Part shown: piece by piece, positions 10,573 through 22,888 of the stretch
Layout of the letters: each line of letters opens with the position of its first letter
Numbering within the stretch: position 1 is the stretch's first letter
Origin: Mycogone perniciosa
Lineage: Eukaryota > Ascomycota > Sordariomycetes > Hypocreales > Hypocreaceae
Direction of reading: 5' to 3'
Assembly (NCBI GenBank): GCA_025331125.1
Contig: JAOALB010000031.1
Span: 124,001 to 188,000, forward strand
DNA length: 64,000 nt
Made by a program: the position numbers and the translations under genes
The notes under the pieces: model-generated
Told to the model about the DNA's origin: nothing
The model's input: only the letters and a program-made list of their open reading frames with translations
Databases searched by the model: none

Positions 10573-11954
10573 ATGGAGGACCAGCAGTTATGGATGCGAA
10601 GTGGCAATGGAACAGCACATGTTTTCCAGGAAACACTTCCCCCGATAAGGGGTCGCGGGCTCGCCTTCATTATCGTCTGTTTGATTATGCCTCTGATTGC
10701 GACCACCTGGACGGGAATGAGAATATGGACCCGCCGAATAAGAGAACTCTCACCGTTCATGACAGAGGATATACTCTGCTATGCCGCCCTGGTCTGTTCT
10801 CATCGTTAAAGGCTTGTAACTCCTTGGCTAACTTAAGCTAGATAAGCTTTTGGGGGGTTTGCATCTGCTATATCCTCAGTGAGTTGCAAAAGCTATCCAT
10901 CGAAGGGACAGGAACATATTTCGACTGACGCTTGAGAACCCTATAGTGGTGGTTCTAGGCGGCCTAGGTCACCACGTATATCACCTGCAACCAATGCATG
11001 TTGAACGCTTCTCGCAGGCGTTATTCGCCGAAGAGATGTTATACACTCTTACCCTGGGCTTCGTCAAGATCAGCATCATCGTCATGATTAAGCGCATCTT
11101 CTTCACGCATTCATATGCCTACATCGCCAATATCATCATGATCCTCTCTATTTTGTGGATGGTACAGTCCTTCGCAACCAGCCTGTTCATCTGCCTGCCT
11201 ATCGCTATCAATTGGGACCGAAACGTCCGCGGTCGCTGTGGCAATCTCAGATTGGCCTTCGCTGCCGTCGGCATCGTGGATATCCTTACTGACTTATTGA
11301 TCTTTATGCTGCCGATCAGACTGGTGCTGGGACTGAATATGAAGATTATTTACAAGGTTGCACTGGGATGCGCCTTTGGCGGCGGCTTGGTGTATGTCTC
11401 CCCCCGTCAACTTGTTAATATGGCTTAAGGCACTATTTCTAATTCCCACTAGCACTATTGCGATTACTTCTGTCAGAGTCTATTACCTACTGGTTATCGA
11501 CTTCGACGACTTACTATACACTTGCTACGACGGTTCCGTTATGACCGCCGTCCAGCTCGGTGTAGCCATCATGGTGGCCTCATCCCCAATGCTACGCCCA
11601 GTCATGGACCGTACGCTGGGTCGCTGGTTAAGCATCAGGTCGAAATACCGATCCAGCGACTCTAATAGAACACCAAAATCACTGAGCAGCAACAACACAA
11701 GGATCTTCAATCGCGGGTCTGCTGGCCCCTCCACGAACCAAAGTTCGAGCGATCCCAGGGGTAGCAAGGCCTACAGACCCATGTCCGAGAGTGAGGAGCA
11801 TCTTTCGTGGGAGATGAACGTGGTGCATTCGGAGAGGGGCAAGACTGAGACAGTTGTTACGAGGCAGCAGTCCGATGTGGAGAGCAATGGCTATGGTGAG
11901 GAACAGCTGCCGACGGACTGCATCAGAGTCACGCAGTCTACACTGGTCTCATAA
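10573..11954 (+). CDS. PTH11/rhodopsin-domain integral membrane protein
   Basis: Four exons, 10573-10791, 10842-10878, 10947-11389 and 11430-11954, give about 407 residues. Introns are 50, 68 and 40 nt; the 37-nt second exon and the 40-nt third intron are small but keep frame and hydrophobicity. The ATG at 10573 sits in a good fungal context (CACCATGG). Seven membrane segments are expected: one at about residues 25-45, one made across the first intron, then segments around LGFVKISIIVMIKRIFF, IIMILSILWMVQSF, VGIVDILTDLLIFMLPI, GCAFGGGL and STIAITSVR. LGFVKISII, DILTDLLIFMLPI and ITSVRVYYL are typical of the fungal rhodopsin/PTH11-like domain. The last 120 residues form a polar, Ser-rich cytoplasmic tail. 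These proteins are thought to be receptor-like; the ligand is unknown. There is no extracellular CFEM domain. Confidence 0.87.
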
Positions 11955-12209
11955 AATCCCAACATCAGGAAATTGAGTCTTCTGTCTGGTCAGGCTGATA
12001 AAAAAGGGGGGTGTGAGCTGGGTTAGACAATGAGCAACACCAAAAAGCCATATAGATTTCAATCTTCAGTGCTTACAAGAGGCACAAGAAAGCAAACAAC
12101 AAGGTTCAGACAGCCATGTCCCATCAACTATGTGTGTTCCTATGTACAATTACTCACAATATTTTCCTTCAGATTCATTACTTCATACCATACTCTCATA
12201 TCAGTTCCT

Positions 12210-13716
12210 TTACACAGCCTTGGGTAGCACCCAAGTAGTAACAGACCTAGCAGGCACCCTTGCATTCCATGTCTGGCTCTCAGACTGCGTACCAACTGAC
12301 ACCCAGACATCGTTTCCGAAACGGTTCTGAATGACCACCGTGCGGGTGCCATCGGGGTTGATCGTAGCCACAGACATCATGCCCGAGTTGTCAGGGTACA
12401 GGTAGGTGCCTGTTCCATCAACCACCACGGCGCCCTTTGGGATGTACCGACTGAACTGGCCCATCATGTACCACTCAATCTCCTTGGTGTAGCTGCGGCC
12501 ATCCGGGCTAACCGTCACCAATCCTGTGCACACGCCGCAGTTGCCGCTGCCAGTGAGAGACGGGCCGCCGTTGGTCCAGCTGCCCAGATTCCAGGCGATG
12601 ATACCATTGGCCCAGTTCTGCAGGGGCATCAGGTTGAAGTTGGAGGCGTGGAGCCAGTCGGTGTATTTCTTGGAGTGCCAGCACTCGGTCATGTACTGCT
12701 CCTTGTTGGGGTTCTGGTTGTGGAATGCAGTCAGGACAGCCCAGTTTTTGGGATCGTTGCCGGCGTAGCAGTGCCAGGCGGTGGCAGGGACGAAGTCGCT
12801 AGCCGCGTTGATGACAGTTTGAGGGTATTGAGGCAGATCTGCAATATCACAGTTGGTCAGTTATTTGGAAATAGTAACAATAAGCGGTCATGTTGTGGTA
12901 CTCACCCTGGTTGTGGTCCCAAGCCCAGATAGGGGTGTTGAGGCCGGAATTGCGAAGAGCAGGGCCGATCTTGTCACGGATCAGAGCAGCAGCCTCGTCC
13001 TGCTGGATCAGCAGAGTGGGCATGTCATCCTTGCTGTTCAGCGGCTCGTTCTGGATGGTGATGGCGTCGACATGAACGCCACCCCGTTGGTAGGCCTGGA
13101 GGTACTTGACAAAGTACTGAGCATAGGCATCCTCATATCGGTGGTCCAGCTTGTTGCCGGTGAGGTTGCCGCCAACGATGAGGCCGTTTTGCTTCATCCA
13201 TCCTGGAGGGGACCAGGGGGAACCGAGAAGGGTCATGCCGGGGTGAAGCTGGCGCATCTCAGCCAGCAACCTAAGCATGGCATTGCCTCGGTCACCGAGA
13301 CCGAACGAGGTCAGGGCCGGGTCTGGCTTGTTGCCATTGTCGGCATAGGAGTACGCCGGGTCTTGCGTGAGATCGGAGCTGGCGACGGTGTGGCGGATCA
13401 AGTTGAAGTTGAGGCCACTGGGGGTCATGATATCCGTCATAATCTGGGCGCGCAAGGCCGGTGGCAGCTGGTTGAAGACCTGAACGGTGCCATCGGTGAC
13501 AGCAGCGCCGAAGCCCTTGACCACCTGCTTCCTGCCGGTCTTTTCGTTGATGGTGAACTTCCAGCTGCTGGGGACGCCTGGGTTGGGGGCATTCAGGACG
13601 GGCGTCTGGGCGCAGCTGAACTTGAGTTTTCCATCCTCACTCGAAGCCCAGGCGCCGGTAGCAGCATTTGCTGTGCCCACGGCGGCAATGGTTGTAAGTA
13701 CTGAGAGGAACAACAT
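12210..13716 (-). CDS. Secreted glycoside hydrolase family 30 (endo-beta-1,6-glucanase/galactanase-like)
   Basis: Two exons, 13716-12906 and 12838-12210, are joined over a 67-nt intron and give 479 residues. Residues 1-18 form a signal peptide ending in ANA. The GH30 TIM barrel is recognised by KGFGAAVTDGT, SPWSPPGWMK, the acid/base glutamate E224 in TIQNEP and the nucleophile E322 in YMTECWHS. The C-terminal part (about 400-479) is the beta-sandwich that packs against the barrel in this family. Length and architecture suit the fungal enzymes that cut beta-1,6-glucan or beta-1,6-galactan, but the sequence alone does not decide between them. The enzyme should act outside the cell on fungal or plant wall polymers. 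A TATA-like AATAAAAGG lies about 110 nt upstream of the start. Confidence 0.92.
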
Positions 13717-13821
13717 GTTTGCGAACCGTTGTCTGTATCTATACAGATTACTGGACGGTTTGTCTCGACGATGTCAGCTGGTTCGAGGAGAGGGTCCGTC
13801 AACAGAAGGGGATCATCGTCT

Positions 13822-13830
13822 CCTTTTATT
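13822..13830 (-). promoter_or_regulatory. TATA-like box upstream of the GH30 gene
   Basis: The minus strand reads AATAAAAGG here, about 110 nt before the ATG at 13716. This fits a core promoter with a leader of some tens of bases. It is a motif match only. Confidence 0.35.
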
Positions 13831-16351
13831 CAACGGCCCAGCACCCTCGGTCCGAGCTGTACATGTTACTGATGCTGGAGCTTCATCTGTCTGGGCCCCT
13901 CACCAGTGCCCAGCGCCCAGCGCCAATGTCCAAGAAGGTTTGGTATGACCTGACCTGCTTAGAGATTCTGGAGCTCATCCAGGCACGCAACCCAATCGGC
14001 CCTACCCCGGTGACCCCGTCTTGACGCTCGCTCTGCAAGGACGAATCATTGGACGAAGATTTGGTCTGGAGTATTGCCGATCTCTTGGGCAGCTAGTACC
14101 AGCACTAGAAGCAAATTGCCGGGGATAGTTCCCCCACCACTTACAATGAAACCTTGAGTGAAATGTGGGGGGTATGGAGACCGGAGACCTTCTTCCATTC
14201 ACTGGCCTAGAGGTTGGGGGCATGCTTTTCTAAGGTTGATAGGGAGCGTAGGGAATTCAGTTTGACAAGACCGAAGGATACGGGTAGGATTTTAGAGGTA
14301 GCATCGTCTACACGTACGCACGTGGACTGAAGGACGAGATCTAGGATTAGAGTAGCATTGAAGCAATCAAGTGTGGGCGTTCGCAGATCCCTCCCATGCA
14401 AGATGCCCCAATCCCTATGAGGCAACCCCGGGATTCCTTAATAATCCTCACACACGATCATCATACTCTTATTTTGGTAGTGCTATATCTATATTCTAAT
14501 TCCTTGTCTCCAACGTCTTGTATTACTATTCCGCAGTTTCGGCTTCAACTTGATGAGCTTTTCTTCTTTGCCATTTTGCCTGTCTCCTCGTTGGCTTCGC
14601 CCGTATCATTATTTTCCCATCTACTCCATACTCCGTGCTCCATAGACTACTTCGGAGTATCTACCACGGCGTAAGCTCCCCCACAGTAATGCCGAACAGA
14701 CTGCAGCCGACCCTGAAAAGTCTTCCCCGCGTTCCCATGTGACTGGAATAGCTTTTAGCCGCACAAAGAGCCTTTAGGATTACCTAGCAGTAGTACTGGT
14801 AGTATTGGTCTTCTCCGCATTCCAAAGACAACGGTCTCAGGGCCATCTGGCTTGTCCGAGATCCGGTTATAATCCTTGTTACATACATACATCATATATC
14901 TAGGTGTTTGTTGATTTTACATGGCGCAGGGCAATGGATTGGTCCATAAAAAGTGTCAATAAGGAGGTGGCCAATGCGGGCCATTGGACGGACCGAGTCC
15001 GAAGCCTCCCATTATCATCAGTAGTATTTCTCTTCTGTCCTGTGAATACTTCGTACCGGCCAGCTATAACGCTCTCTTATCCCGTATAGACCAACTCGCC
15101 ACTCTATTCCAATATCGATGCTAGTCCACCCGCAAAACGATTTGCTATGTAATGAATCGTATAGATACTATCTATTTCGGGCAATAATCCCGTCCTTGCT
15201 AGTCCCCAAGACCCCCGCGTACTGACCCCATAGGTAGTAATATATACTGATCCATAAATATGTGGATGCGAACCCACCGACATAATCAACCTGCTTCTTC
15301 GGTCTAGGTATTCCCCATACGCCAAGGCCAGTCGCCCCCGGTCTGTTGAAGAAACATGGTGATCACATTACCACCAATCGCCAGGTCCCGGAGAAACAAA
15401 GGTTTCCTGTGCCTCCAGTACCAAAGCCAAACCCGATCCCTTTCCCACCGAGCCTGATTTATCATCGTGAGAGAGAGAGAAAGCGCATATGTGCAAGGAA
15501 CGTGATTGGTAGTGCCATTAGACCCCTGAAAACCTGGTAAATGGAAACCAGCCAGTATAACTCTACAAATGGCGGCTCTCTTTCGTCAACCGTGCTCTTC
15601 CCAAGACCATAAACCAACTCGGACTCTCCGCACGCCAATATCATACCCACAGTTGTATTTTGTGTATACGGCCGCGGAATAGAGCCGTGAGGAGCCGCAT
15701 ACCGGCGGGAATTGTGCGCGGCACCGGAGGCCTGGACATACATGCCACTCCGCACTATGTATGTTGACATATGCATGTGCAGTGAGATGCATCTAGATCC
15801 GACCCAAGAAAGAGGCCCAGCTTGGCCGCAAAACGGCCCGACTGCTCCGACCCCTCCAGCTAGTGGTCGTATTCTGGGAGAGGAGGACGCATTCTCGTTG
15901 ATATTCGTCCAAAGCCTTCATTGCTGCCAGCAAACGGGATGACTGCAGCAGCTTAGCCGTAACAGTCGTAGTCGTGTGACAACCAAGCCATTGGCAGTTG
16001 ACAGCAGAGTCGCAGCACACAAGCTTCCCTCCATCCGCAGCCAAGGTTCCACCCCAGAATTGACCGAGCTTGATGCCGACTTAGTCTGATCAGTCCTCAT
16101 CCGGACCACTTGGATGACATCCGATACCGAATAGTCAATAGCTCGGGGTGACTTAATATATGATTGAGCAAGGGGTCACAGCTAAAGGTAAAAAAAAACC
16201 TGACGCGCCACGTCACAACCCAAAGGATGCATCCTCTTGCATCTTCGAGACTGTTCAACACGAAAGGATATTCAACACGAGAATTTGTCGATAGAGCCAT
16301 GCAGGGTGCCACATAGTGACATGAGGTGTGCCGATAAAGCGGCCATTGCTC
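13831..16351. other. Long intergenic region, no recognisable gene
   Basis: About 2.5 kb without a frame over about 105 codons and without recognisable domains. It contains several ACGGAGTA-type motifs (around 14629-14662), a short GA run at about 15468-15480 and an A9 run at about 16190. It separates the 5' end of the GH30 gene from the 3' end of the cyclin H gene. A non-coding RNA gene cannot be judged from sequence alone. Confidence 0.55.
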
Positions 16352-17449
16352 TCATAACGCCGGCCCAAACAGATCATCCGTACTCTCGAGTTTTCTGCGC
16401 TTCGGATCCCGGGATTCAGCTTCTCCGAACACTGCAGAGTCATTCTGACCATTGGTTGGCTTCTTTACTTTGGACGCTGCTTGCTCTCGTCTCGCCCGCT
16501 GTAGAGCTACCAGGTCGGCTCTGTCGGTGTCTCTGCATTTCTGCAGCTTCTTTCGCAAAGGCTTCATCGACTTGACGACGTCAGGCTATTTTCCCGTTAG
16601 CTAGGCGGACTACGATATCCACTGAGCAGGTTTTCAACTGACCGTTCCCCAATACTCTGTCATCCGCTCTGGGGGCTCCTCTTCCAGCATGGTGCGGCAG
16701 TCCTCGATTGTTTCCATGATCTTGTCTCGTATATCTGTGTTGGAGCTTCCGTTCTGAGTCGCCGGGGGGAGTAGTATGTCGATCAGTCCTGCATCCACCA
16801 TCAACAACGACGCCATCATGATTTGGCTCGGCGTAAAGTGAAAGTATGCGTCTGTGAGGAGTGGGCTAAACTTCAGAATCTCTCGTGCCCGACCGTGCGC
16901 CTTTGCAACGCGGCCTTCCTCGGCCGGAAGCCTCCTCCTCAGCTCCAATATGGCGCCTTCAAGGGCCCGGAACGGATGTCGCACATCGAATGCAAAGCGC
17001 ATGCCCTGGCAGAGCAGAAATTCACCAGCAAGTATCTGCTCGCTAGTCGTATTAGGAAACATCTCGGCCAGCTTGGCCAGCCGAATGTAGAAGCCCTCCG
17101 CCTTGCACCCAAAGAACAACGAAGTCTTGAGCAGTTCGGTGGGCGGATACGTCATGACCGAGTTGGTGATGTAGAACCGCCGCAAGAAAACGGCAGCCGT
17201 AGAGCGGATCTCGGTCGGAAGTTCGCAGAACTGGGCGGCACGGATAAGCTCTGTGGTGAAGAATTGGACGAGCTTCGTCTCCTCTTCGGGCGTCAGGAAC
17301 TCGGGCTGTGCGTCGGCTGGGAAACGAGGCGATATCTGCTGCTTGGCGAGCGCGTTTGTCTTTGCGCGAAGCTCCTGGAGGCTGGAGGGCGAGAAGGACC
17401 AGAGGCAGAACTGGCTGGATTGCCGATAGCGCTCATCCTCAGTAGCCAT
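16352..17449 (-). CDS. ccl1: Cyclin H / Ccl1-like cyclin of TFIIH (CAK complex)
   Basis: Two exons, 17449-16643 and 16585-16352, with a 57-nt intron containing a CTAAC branch-like site, give 346 residues. The N-terminus (YRQSSQFCLWSFSPSSLQELRAKTN) is characteristic of cyclin H/Ccl1, and two cyclin boxes follow: about residues 55-150 (with FLRRFYITNSVMTYPP and SLFFGCKAEGF) and about 160-250 (with FLLCQGMRFAFDVRHPFRAL). The C-terminal tail is basic (KSMKPLRKKLQK, then DPKRRKLES) and probably disordered. Cyclin H pairs with the Cdk7/Kin28 kinase in TFIIH, where it supports RNA polymerase II CTD phosphorylation. It is single-copy and essential in most fungi, so this is an anchor gene for ordinary core genome. 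Confidence 0.9.
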
Positions 17450-17944
17450 TGTCAGGAATGATTCGGTTTACAGAGGAGGTGAAGAAGGAAATGCAGTTAT
17501 CGCAAAGCGGATTGTGTGGTGCCGTGAAGCTGCTGGCAGCACTTGATTGTCGATCAGACGCTGTCTGTGTCTGTGGTTCTCTCGAGCTGCTCCAGGAGGT
17601 TTGCACGTGCAACAGTACAGTGCCAAGTTGGCTACCCCCGGGAATCTATTCGCACTGTACGAGATATTTACAAGCACAAATTATAAGGTAGGCAGCGACT
17701 TGGTAGCTTGGATATCACCACTTGCATAACCAATTTCTCAAATGCCATAATAAACAATCACAGTGCATTTTGGGCCCCTTTAATACGCTTGAGTGCAGCA
17801 AGGCAGTAGTATTTGATATTCACTCGACTTCGCCCAGTCAAGTCCCAAGCAATTTCCCCAAAACGCAGCTATCGTCATGCCCTTCTAAAACTAACAAAAA
17901 AACCCATAACACACCATACAACAGAGCAACCGAGCAAAGGACAA
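17450..17944. other. Intergenic region between the cyclin H and BAR-protein genes
   Basis: About 495 bp between two minus-strand genes. It should contain the cyclin H promoter (near 17450-17650) and the 3' untranslated region of the BAR-domain gene (A-rich sequence near 17885-17930). No other feature is recognised. Confidence 0.5.
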
Positions 17945-19320
17945 TCAGTAGCCCAGACTAATCTTTTTGGGAACGGGCGGCGGGGGAGGTTTCCTCGACC
18001 TGTTCACAGGCGGTGGCGGCGCTTTCTTGCTCTCTAGAAAAGCGTTGTTGGGATTCCCTCGCAGGCTGCCATAGCTTGTCGCTGGAGTGACGCTGTGATC
18101 AACCCAAACTGGACTGTTATCACCGCTGCAGTTTGACGTGTCATCGCCAAACACATCTTCGGTGCCTCTGCCCCCCTGGATAGCACCATCTGTGACTGCC
18201 CTCGCCATTGAGATCCTTGCGGGAGCTGCCGGCGCATGCCTGGCTTCGAATGTGGTTGATCGCAAGACTGGCGGTCTCGTGGATGCTGGCGGTGGAGGCG
18301 GCGGAGGAGCAGCACGTGTCGACAGTGTGCGTGTAGGCTTCCATTCTGGAACTCGAGAGCTCTCACGTGCCTCGGGAATGACGATGTTGTTCTGGCGGGT
18401 TTGTGACCGAGTAGAGGCGTTGGAGTAGATCCGCTCCAGGCCTGACCCTCCTTCCCCCTGTGAAGTCGGGCGGCGGCCTGTGTCAATGCCAGTTGGCCAT
18501 GCCTGGCGCAGTCGACGCAACTCATTGGCGGCACGCTCGTGGTATTCCAGCTCGGCGTCAAGGAAGGAGTTGAGAGCCCCGACGGTATCGACCTCAGCAT
18601 CTTTGATGTCCTGCATGCGCTGGAAGACATCCTCAGTCGTATCGTCAAACTTGGTCTTGTTGACACGCAGCTCCTCCTCAAGCCGAGGGTCGTCTTTCTT
18701 CAACTTTTGCATCTTGCCCATGGTGGCGTCGTAGGCGAGTCGACGGCTCTCAAGCTTCTTGCGAGCGGTCTATTCGGTGATGGTAAGCATTCGATCATAT
18801 ATATATGTGGGTGTGTGTATAATGGCCTTTTCTGCTTCTGCTTACCTGATACTCCCTCATCATTGCAAGGTTTCTCTCAATCTGCTGGAACCAGATTGCG
18901 TTGGCGCAATCCACATAGCTGGTCTGGAGCTCAGCAATCTGCTCGTTGGCGCTGCCCATGGACGCCAGACACCGGCCCAGCTCCGAGTCCTGCTCAAAGT
19001 CGGCGCCGTGAGCTGCCATGTTCCGTCCGAGCAAAGCCAAAGGGGTGCTGCGGCTTCTGTCCTCGAGGGCGTCGCAGCGACGAGAGAGCCACCTGGTGTA
19101 GATGTTCATGGACTTGTGAAGACGCTCCATGCCTGGGGGGTGGGAAACAGGTCAGCCGCGCTCGATACGACGCATGAGCAAGGGATTACGTACCATCATG
19201 ACGAAGATCCATCTCGGCCTCAAGCGATTTGAACTCTTCTGAATGGGTTGCCTTGGCCTCGGCACCCATCCTCTCGCCAGCCCACTGCATGGCGCGGTCG
19301 ATCTTGCGGGTGAAGTTCAT
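17945..19320 (-). CDS. BAR-domain membrane-curvature protein
   Basis: Three exons, 19320-19194, 19132-18846 and 18769-17945, with introns of 61 and 76 nt, give 412 residues. Residues 1-245 form an alpha-helical BAR domain: the start MNFTRKIDRAMQWAGERMG resembles the amphipathic first helix of fungal BAR proteins, and long heptad-like stretches follow (around QQIERNLAMMREYQ, KKLESRRLAYD and LEEELRVNKTKFDD). The C-terminal 165 residues are low in complexity and contain three proline runs of four to seven prolines, potential SH3-binding sites, the last just before the C-terminus. There is no SH3 domain of its own. BAR dimers bind curved membranes in endocytosis or vesicle transport; the proline tail would recruit SH3 partners. 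A GA/CT-rich tract at 19461-19487 lies in its promoter. Confidence 0.88.
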
Positions 19321-21234
19321 GGCGAATTCGATGAGTCAAATGCAACGGTATGTAGTGGATGTCCGAAGTAGGAGACAGAGACAGACAGAAAGCGAGGCCC
19401 GTATCGATCGATGGCTGCTGCTATGGCTGGCTTTATAGGCGGCGCGTCCAGCAAAGACCTGAGAGAGAGAGGGAGAGAGAGAGAGAGCAATGGAAACGAA
19501 CGAGTAACTGTCAATTGGGCCAGCCCAACAAACAAGCATCAGTCAGTCAATGAACGAAGGACAAGAAGGAAGCAAACTAAGAGTCCGTAAGTTGGCGCGA
19601 GAAAGGTAGCAGGTGGGAAAGACTGATGAATTGGCCAATGTTAAATAAATCAACAAATACGGAGTACATGGCTAAATACAGAGAGGGTCGCGTGGCGTTG
19701 GCCCCTGTCGCACCCCGTTTTAGCCGCGACGCTTCCAGGGCGCAACAGGGGCCAGTCCACTTAATCGCCGCCCAAAAATGGTGCTTGGTGGCGGCGCTTC
19801 AGGGGGTGTCTTCCCGTAGTGCAGCCTCTAGGCCTCTAGAGCGTTCTCTCCAGCGCCCTATTGACGGCTCCAGGCGCCTATGATCCGTCGACTGGTTGAT
19901 GTGATGCGGTTCTGCTGCATAACCTTCATCATTCATACGCACGCATGTTGCACGTCTTCGTATTCGTCTCGTGTATGTAATGTATGTGTGTGTGGTAAAA
20001 AATTACCTACCAGATAGATATGACATGACATGGGCTATTGATTGCTGTCCATTCCATTCCTGTCTCTTCTCTGCATGAGTTGGAATGGTCAGGAATGAAG
20101 ATGAATGTCGTGGCTTGCAAAGTAAATGTCCTCAATATGACTCGCCATATCTACAACCGCCCAGACGGAATGGCTGCAGAAGGTTGCATTTTCTTCTCCA
20201 TTGCTCCCGCTTGGCGATCTTGTTTCGATCCAATGAACGAGGTAACTGTTGGATTCCTTGGCAAAGGACATTTACATAAATCGCCGATAATCAGTGATGT
20301 TCGGTGATGGTCAGTGATCATCCCACAGTAGGTGCGGAGTACGGAGTAGTATCATGATAATCACGATCATCAGGGGCGTTGATCACAACGTACATACTCG
20401 TACATGCAGAGAGTGCTCCGTATTTCGTTCGTATACGTGTTTCCGTCAATAATGGCACCAGTCAGAAATCAATTGATCCCCGTTTTTTAATAAAAATAAC
20501 TCTCTTCTCAATATCCGAGTCACTATAGCGCATACTATCTATCAAGGAGGGCGGCACGACTGCATCCATCACGCCCGTTCTCGTTGCTCTGCACCAATTA
20601 TCGACATTCCAGATCTTAGCTTCCATGCACCCCGTGTTTCACCTGTTCGACCACTGCTAGTGGCCTATATTTGCATAGAAGGCTTCTCTGCAGAGCCAGC
20701 GAAATGCTACCTATTCCACTACTGCTCCGTATTCCATGCAGTAGCATCCATCGACTTGGGGCATATAATTCGTACCTCACGCGACTCACCAGCGATAGGA
20801 TAATCTCGAGCCTTTCAGCTACAAGGCTGCCGGATACTCTAAAAATAGCCTTGCCTTTCTTTTCGACCGATATTGAGTATTTTCTGCTTCTCAGCCTCCC
20901 CGCTAAGACGAACCGGTTCTGAGGCTTAAGCTCACCTTTGGCATCACGAGCGACGTTGGCTTGAGGCTGAAATTCCATCAACAAATAACGGCTAATCATG
21001 TGCCTCCTCAGCCACACTCTCTACACTTCCACTAAGCCTTCTCGATGTCGCTCCAAGGCTACTTCGTACTAGGAGTACTAACTCGATGCATCACAAGAAT
21101 CGTCACAGCCAACATCCTGGAGGCCTCCACTTTGGGCTGAAGATGGTTTATTTAAATCGTGGTTAAGGACTGACTGACCTTATTGCCTGGTTATGTTCCG
21201 TATCTACCAGGAGAACCGTCACCAGACTTTCAGG
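19321..21234. other. Intergenic region with CT-rich core promoter
   Basis: It lies between the divergently transcribed BAR-protein (-) and annexin (+) genes. A purine run of GA repeats at 19461-19487 reads as a CT-rich tract on the BAR gene strand about 140-170 nt before its ATG, a common feature of fungal core promoters. ACGGAGTA motifs occur at about 19657-19668 and 20334-20350, with CTCCGTA forms near 20416 and 20727. Reading frames here (up to about 133 codons) match nothing I recognise. Confidence 0.55.
19461..19487. repeat. GA/CT microsatellite in the BAR-gene promoter
   Basis: A 27-bp run of GA dinucleotides with one GGG interruption. On the transcribed strand of the BAR-domain gene it is a pyrimidine tract shortly upstream of the start codon. 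Confidence 0.8.
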
Positions 21235-22760
21235 ATGAACCCGCAACAACCGCCGTATGGCCAGCAAGGAGCTTACGGAGGCCCATATCCACCTCACGGC
21301 CCTCCTGCTCCGGGGCCCGGCCCAGTGGGGCAACCTCCGGCTCCTCAGCAGCAGCCCTACTACGGCTACGGCCAACAACCTCCACCCGGAGGCCCGTATC
21401 CAAACCAGCCTTATCCCGGTGGTCCGCCACAGCACCAGCAGTATCCTCCGTCTGGCGTGCCGCCGCAGCCGTATCAAGGCCAGGGCTACCCTTCATATGG
21501 AGCTCCACCACCAGGATCTCAACATCCGGCTCCATATGGACAGCCACAATCTGGGGGTCCTTACGGACAGCCATATCAGCAGCAGCAGCCATATCAACAA
21601 CAGCAGCCATATCAACAACAGCCTTATGGCGCTCAGGTAAGTGTTTCCGGTCCTCCTTTTACTGCTAAAGAAATACAAAGTACTCATACGTCAGATCGCA
21701 GCCCCCTGCTCAACAGTGGCACCAACCACCTGCGGGTTATCCGCCGCCAGCACAACAGTACAACGTACAACCAACGCCAGCATCTCCAGGCTACGATCCC
21801 GCACAGAGGCAATGGATTCAACACGTCGACACAGCCTCCGATGTCGAAGCCATCAGAAAAGCCATGAAGGGCATGGGATGCGACGAGCGTGCTCTCATCC
21901 GTGTCTTTACCGCCCCCAAGTACCAGAACCCTTGGGCCATGGCCCAGTTGGTGCGAGACTACAACAGCCGCTTCATGCGTGACCTGGCCAAGGATATCAA
22001 GGGCGAGACTCGGGGCAATTTCGAGACGGCTCTCTTGGCGCTGCTAAGAGGTCCGCTCGAGAATGATGTGTTAACCCTTGATAAGGCTTTGGACCGGGCG
22101 GGTACCGACGAGGAGGCTCTGATGGATGTGCTTCTATGTCGATCGAATGCAGATATGCGAGCCATTTCTACAGAGTACAGGAGAGTCAAGGGCCGAGAAC
22201 TGCTACTAGACGTAAAGGACGACGTCGACGATACCTTGTTCCGACTCTACAGCATGGTCCTCTCCGCAACACGCGCCGAAGACACCGCACCCGTAATCCC
22301 CTCCGACATCGACCACAAGATCACAGAGCTCCAGCGCGCCACCGAAGGCACCATTGGAGCCAACGCCATTTCTGTCGCGCAAATCTTCACAAGCGCCAAT
22401 GCTGCGCAGATGCGCGCCATGAGCGATGCCTACCACCGCAAATACCACCGCAGTCTCCAGGACGTCATTGAGCGGGAGTTCCGCGGCGATATGGAGGATG
22501 CGCTGCTGCGGATGCTGACGACTGCGGTGGATCGGGCCAAGGTAGATGCGCAGGGGCTGCGGGAGCCGCTGATGAAGACGATGTCGAAGGATAAGCTGTT
22601 TATTAACCGCGCGTTGAGGCTGCATTGGGATAGAGATAGATTGGTGGCGGCTCAGGCGGCGCATAGGAAGATGTATGGGAGGACGTTGGGGAAGCAGATA
22701 AAGGAGTTGTTGAGTGCTGATTATGAGGATTTGATGGTTGCTTTGGTTGGCGACAGGTAG
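21235..22760 (+). CDS. Annexin with a long Pro/Gln/Gly/Tyr-rich N-terminus
   Basis: Two exons, 21235-21636 and 21702-22760, over a 65-nt intron give about 486 residues. Residues 1-165 are a disordered tail of PYGQ, PPGG and PYQQQQ repeats, like that of animal annexin A7/A11. Four annexin repeats follow: the first at about residues 180-240 with KGMGCDERALIRVF, the second with DRAGTDEEALMDVL, the third around NAISVAQIFTSANAAQ, and the last ending near YEDLMVALVGDR. The type-2 calcium loop GxGC/GT is clear in repeats 1 and 2 and weak in 3 and 4, as in many fungal annexins. It should bind acidic phospholipid membranes in a calcium-dependent way. The frame extends upstream to an ATG at 21193; 21235 is preferred because the low-complexity domain starts there. 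Confidence 0.9.
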
Positions 22761-22888
22761 ACGTGCTCTCATAGATGTCAGTCATTTAAAGGAACATATC
22801 AAGATATTATAGCATCAGCTCATATACTCAAGAATCGGGACTATAAAATCTCACATTTCACGACTATTGATTCGTTCTGTCTACCTCC

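Noticed and set aside
12853..13704. Long plus-strand frame of 283 codons opposite the GH30 gene
   Set aside because: It is the antisense shadow of a well-supported GH30 exon, has no domain, and depends on the codon bias of the real gene.
20616..21017. 133-codon minus-strand frame upstream of the annexin gene
   Set aside because: No domain, no promoter-like context and overlap with the annexin promoter; no supporting intron pattern.
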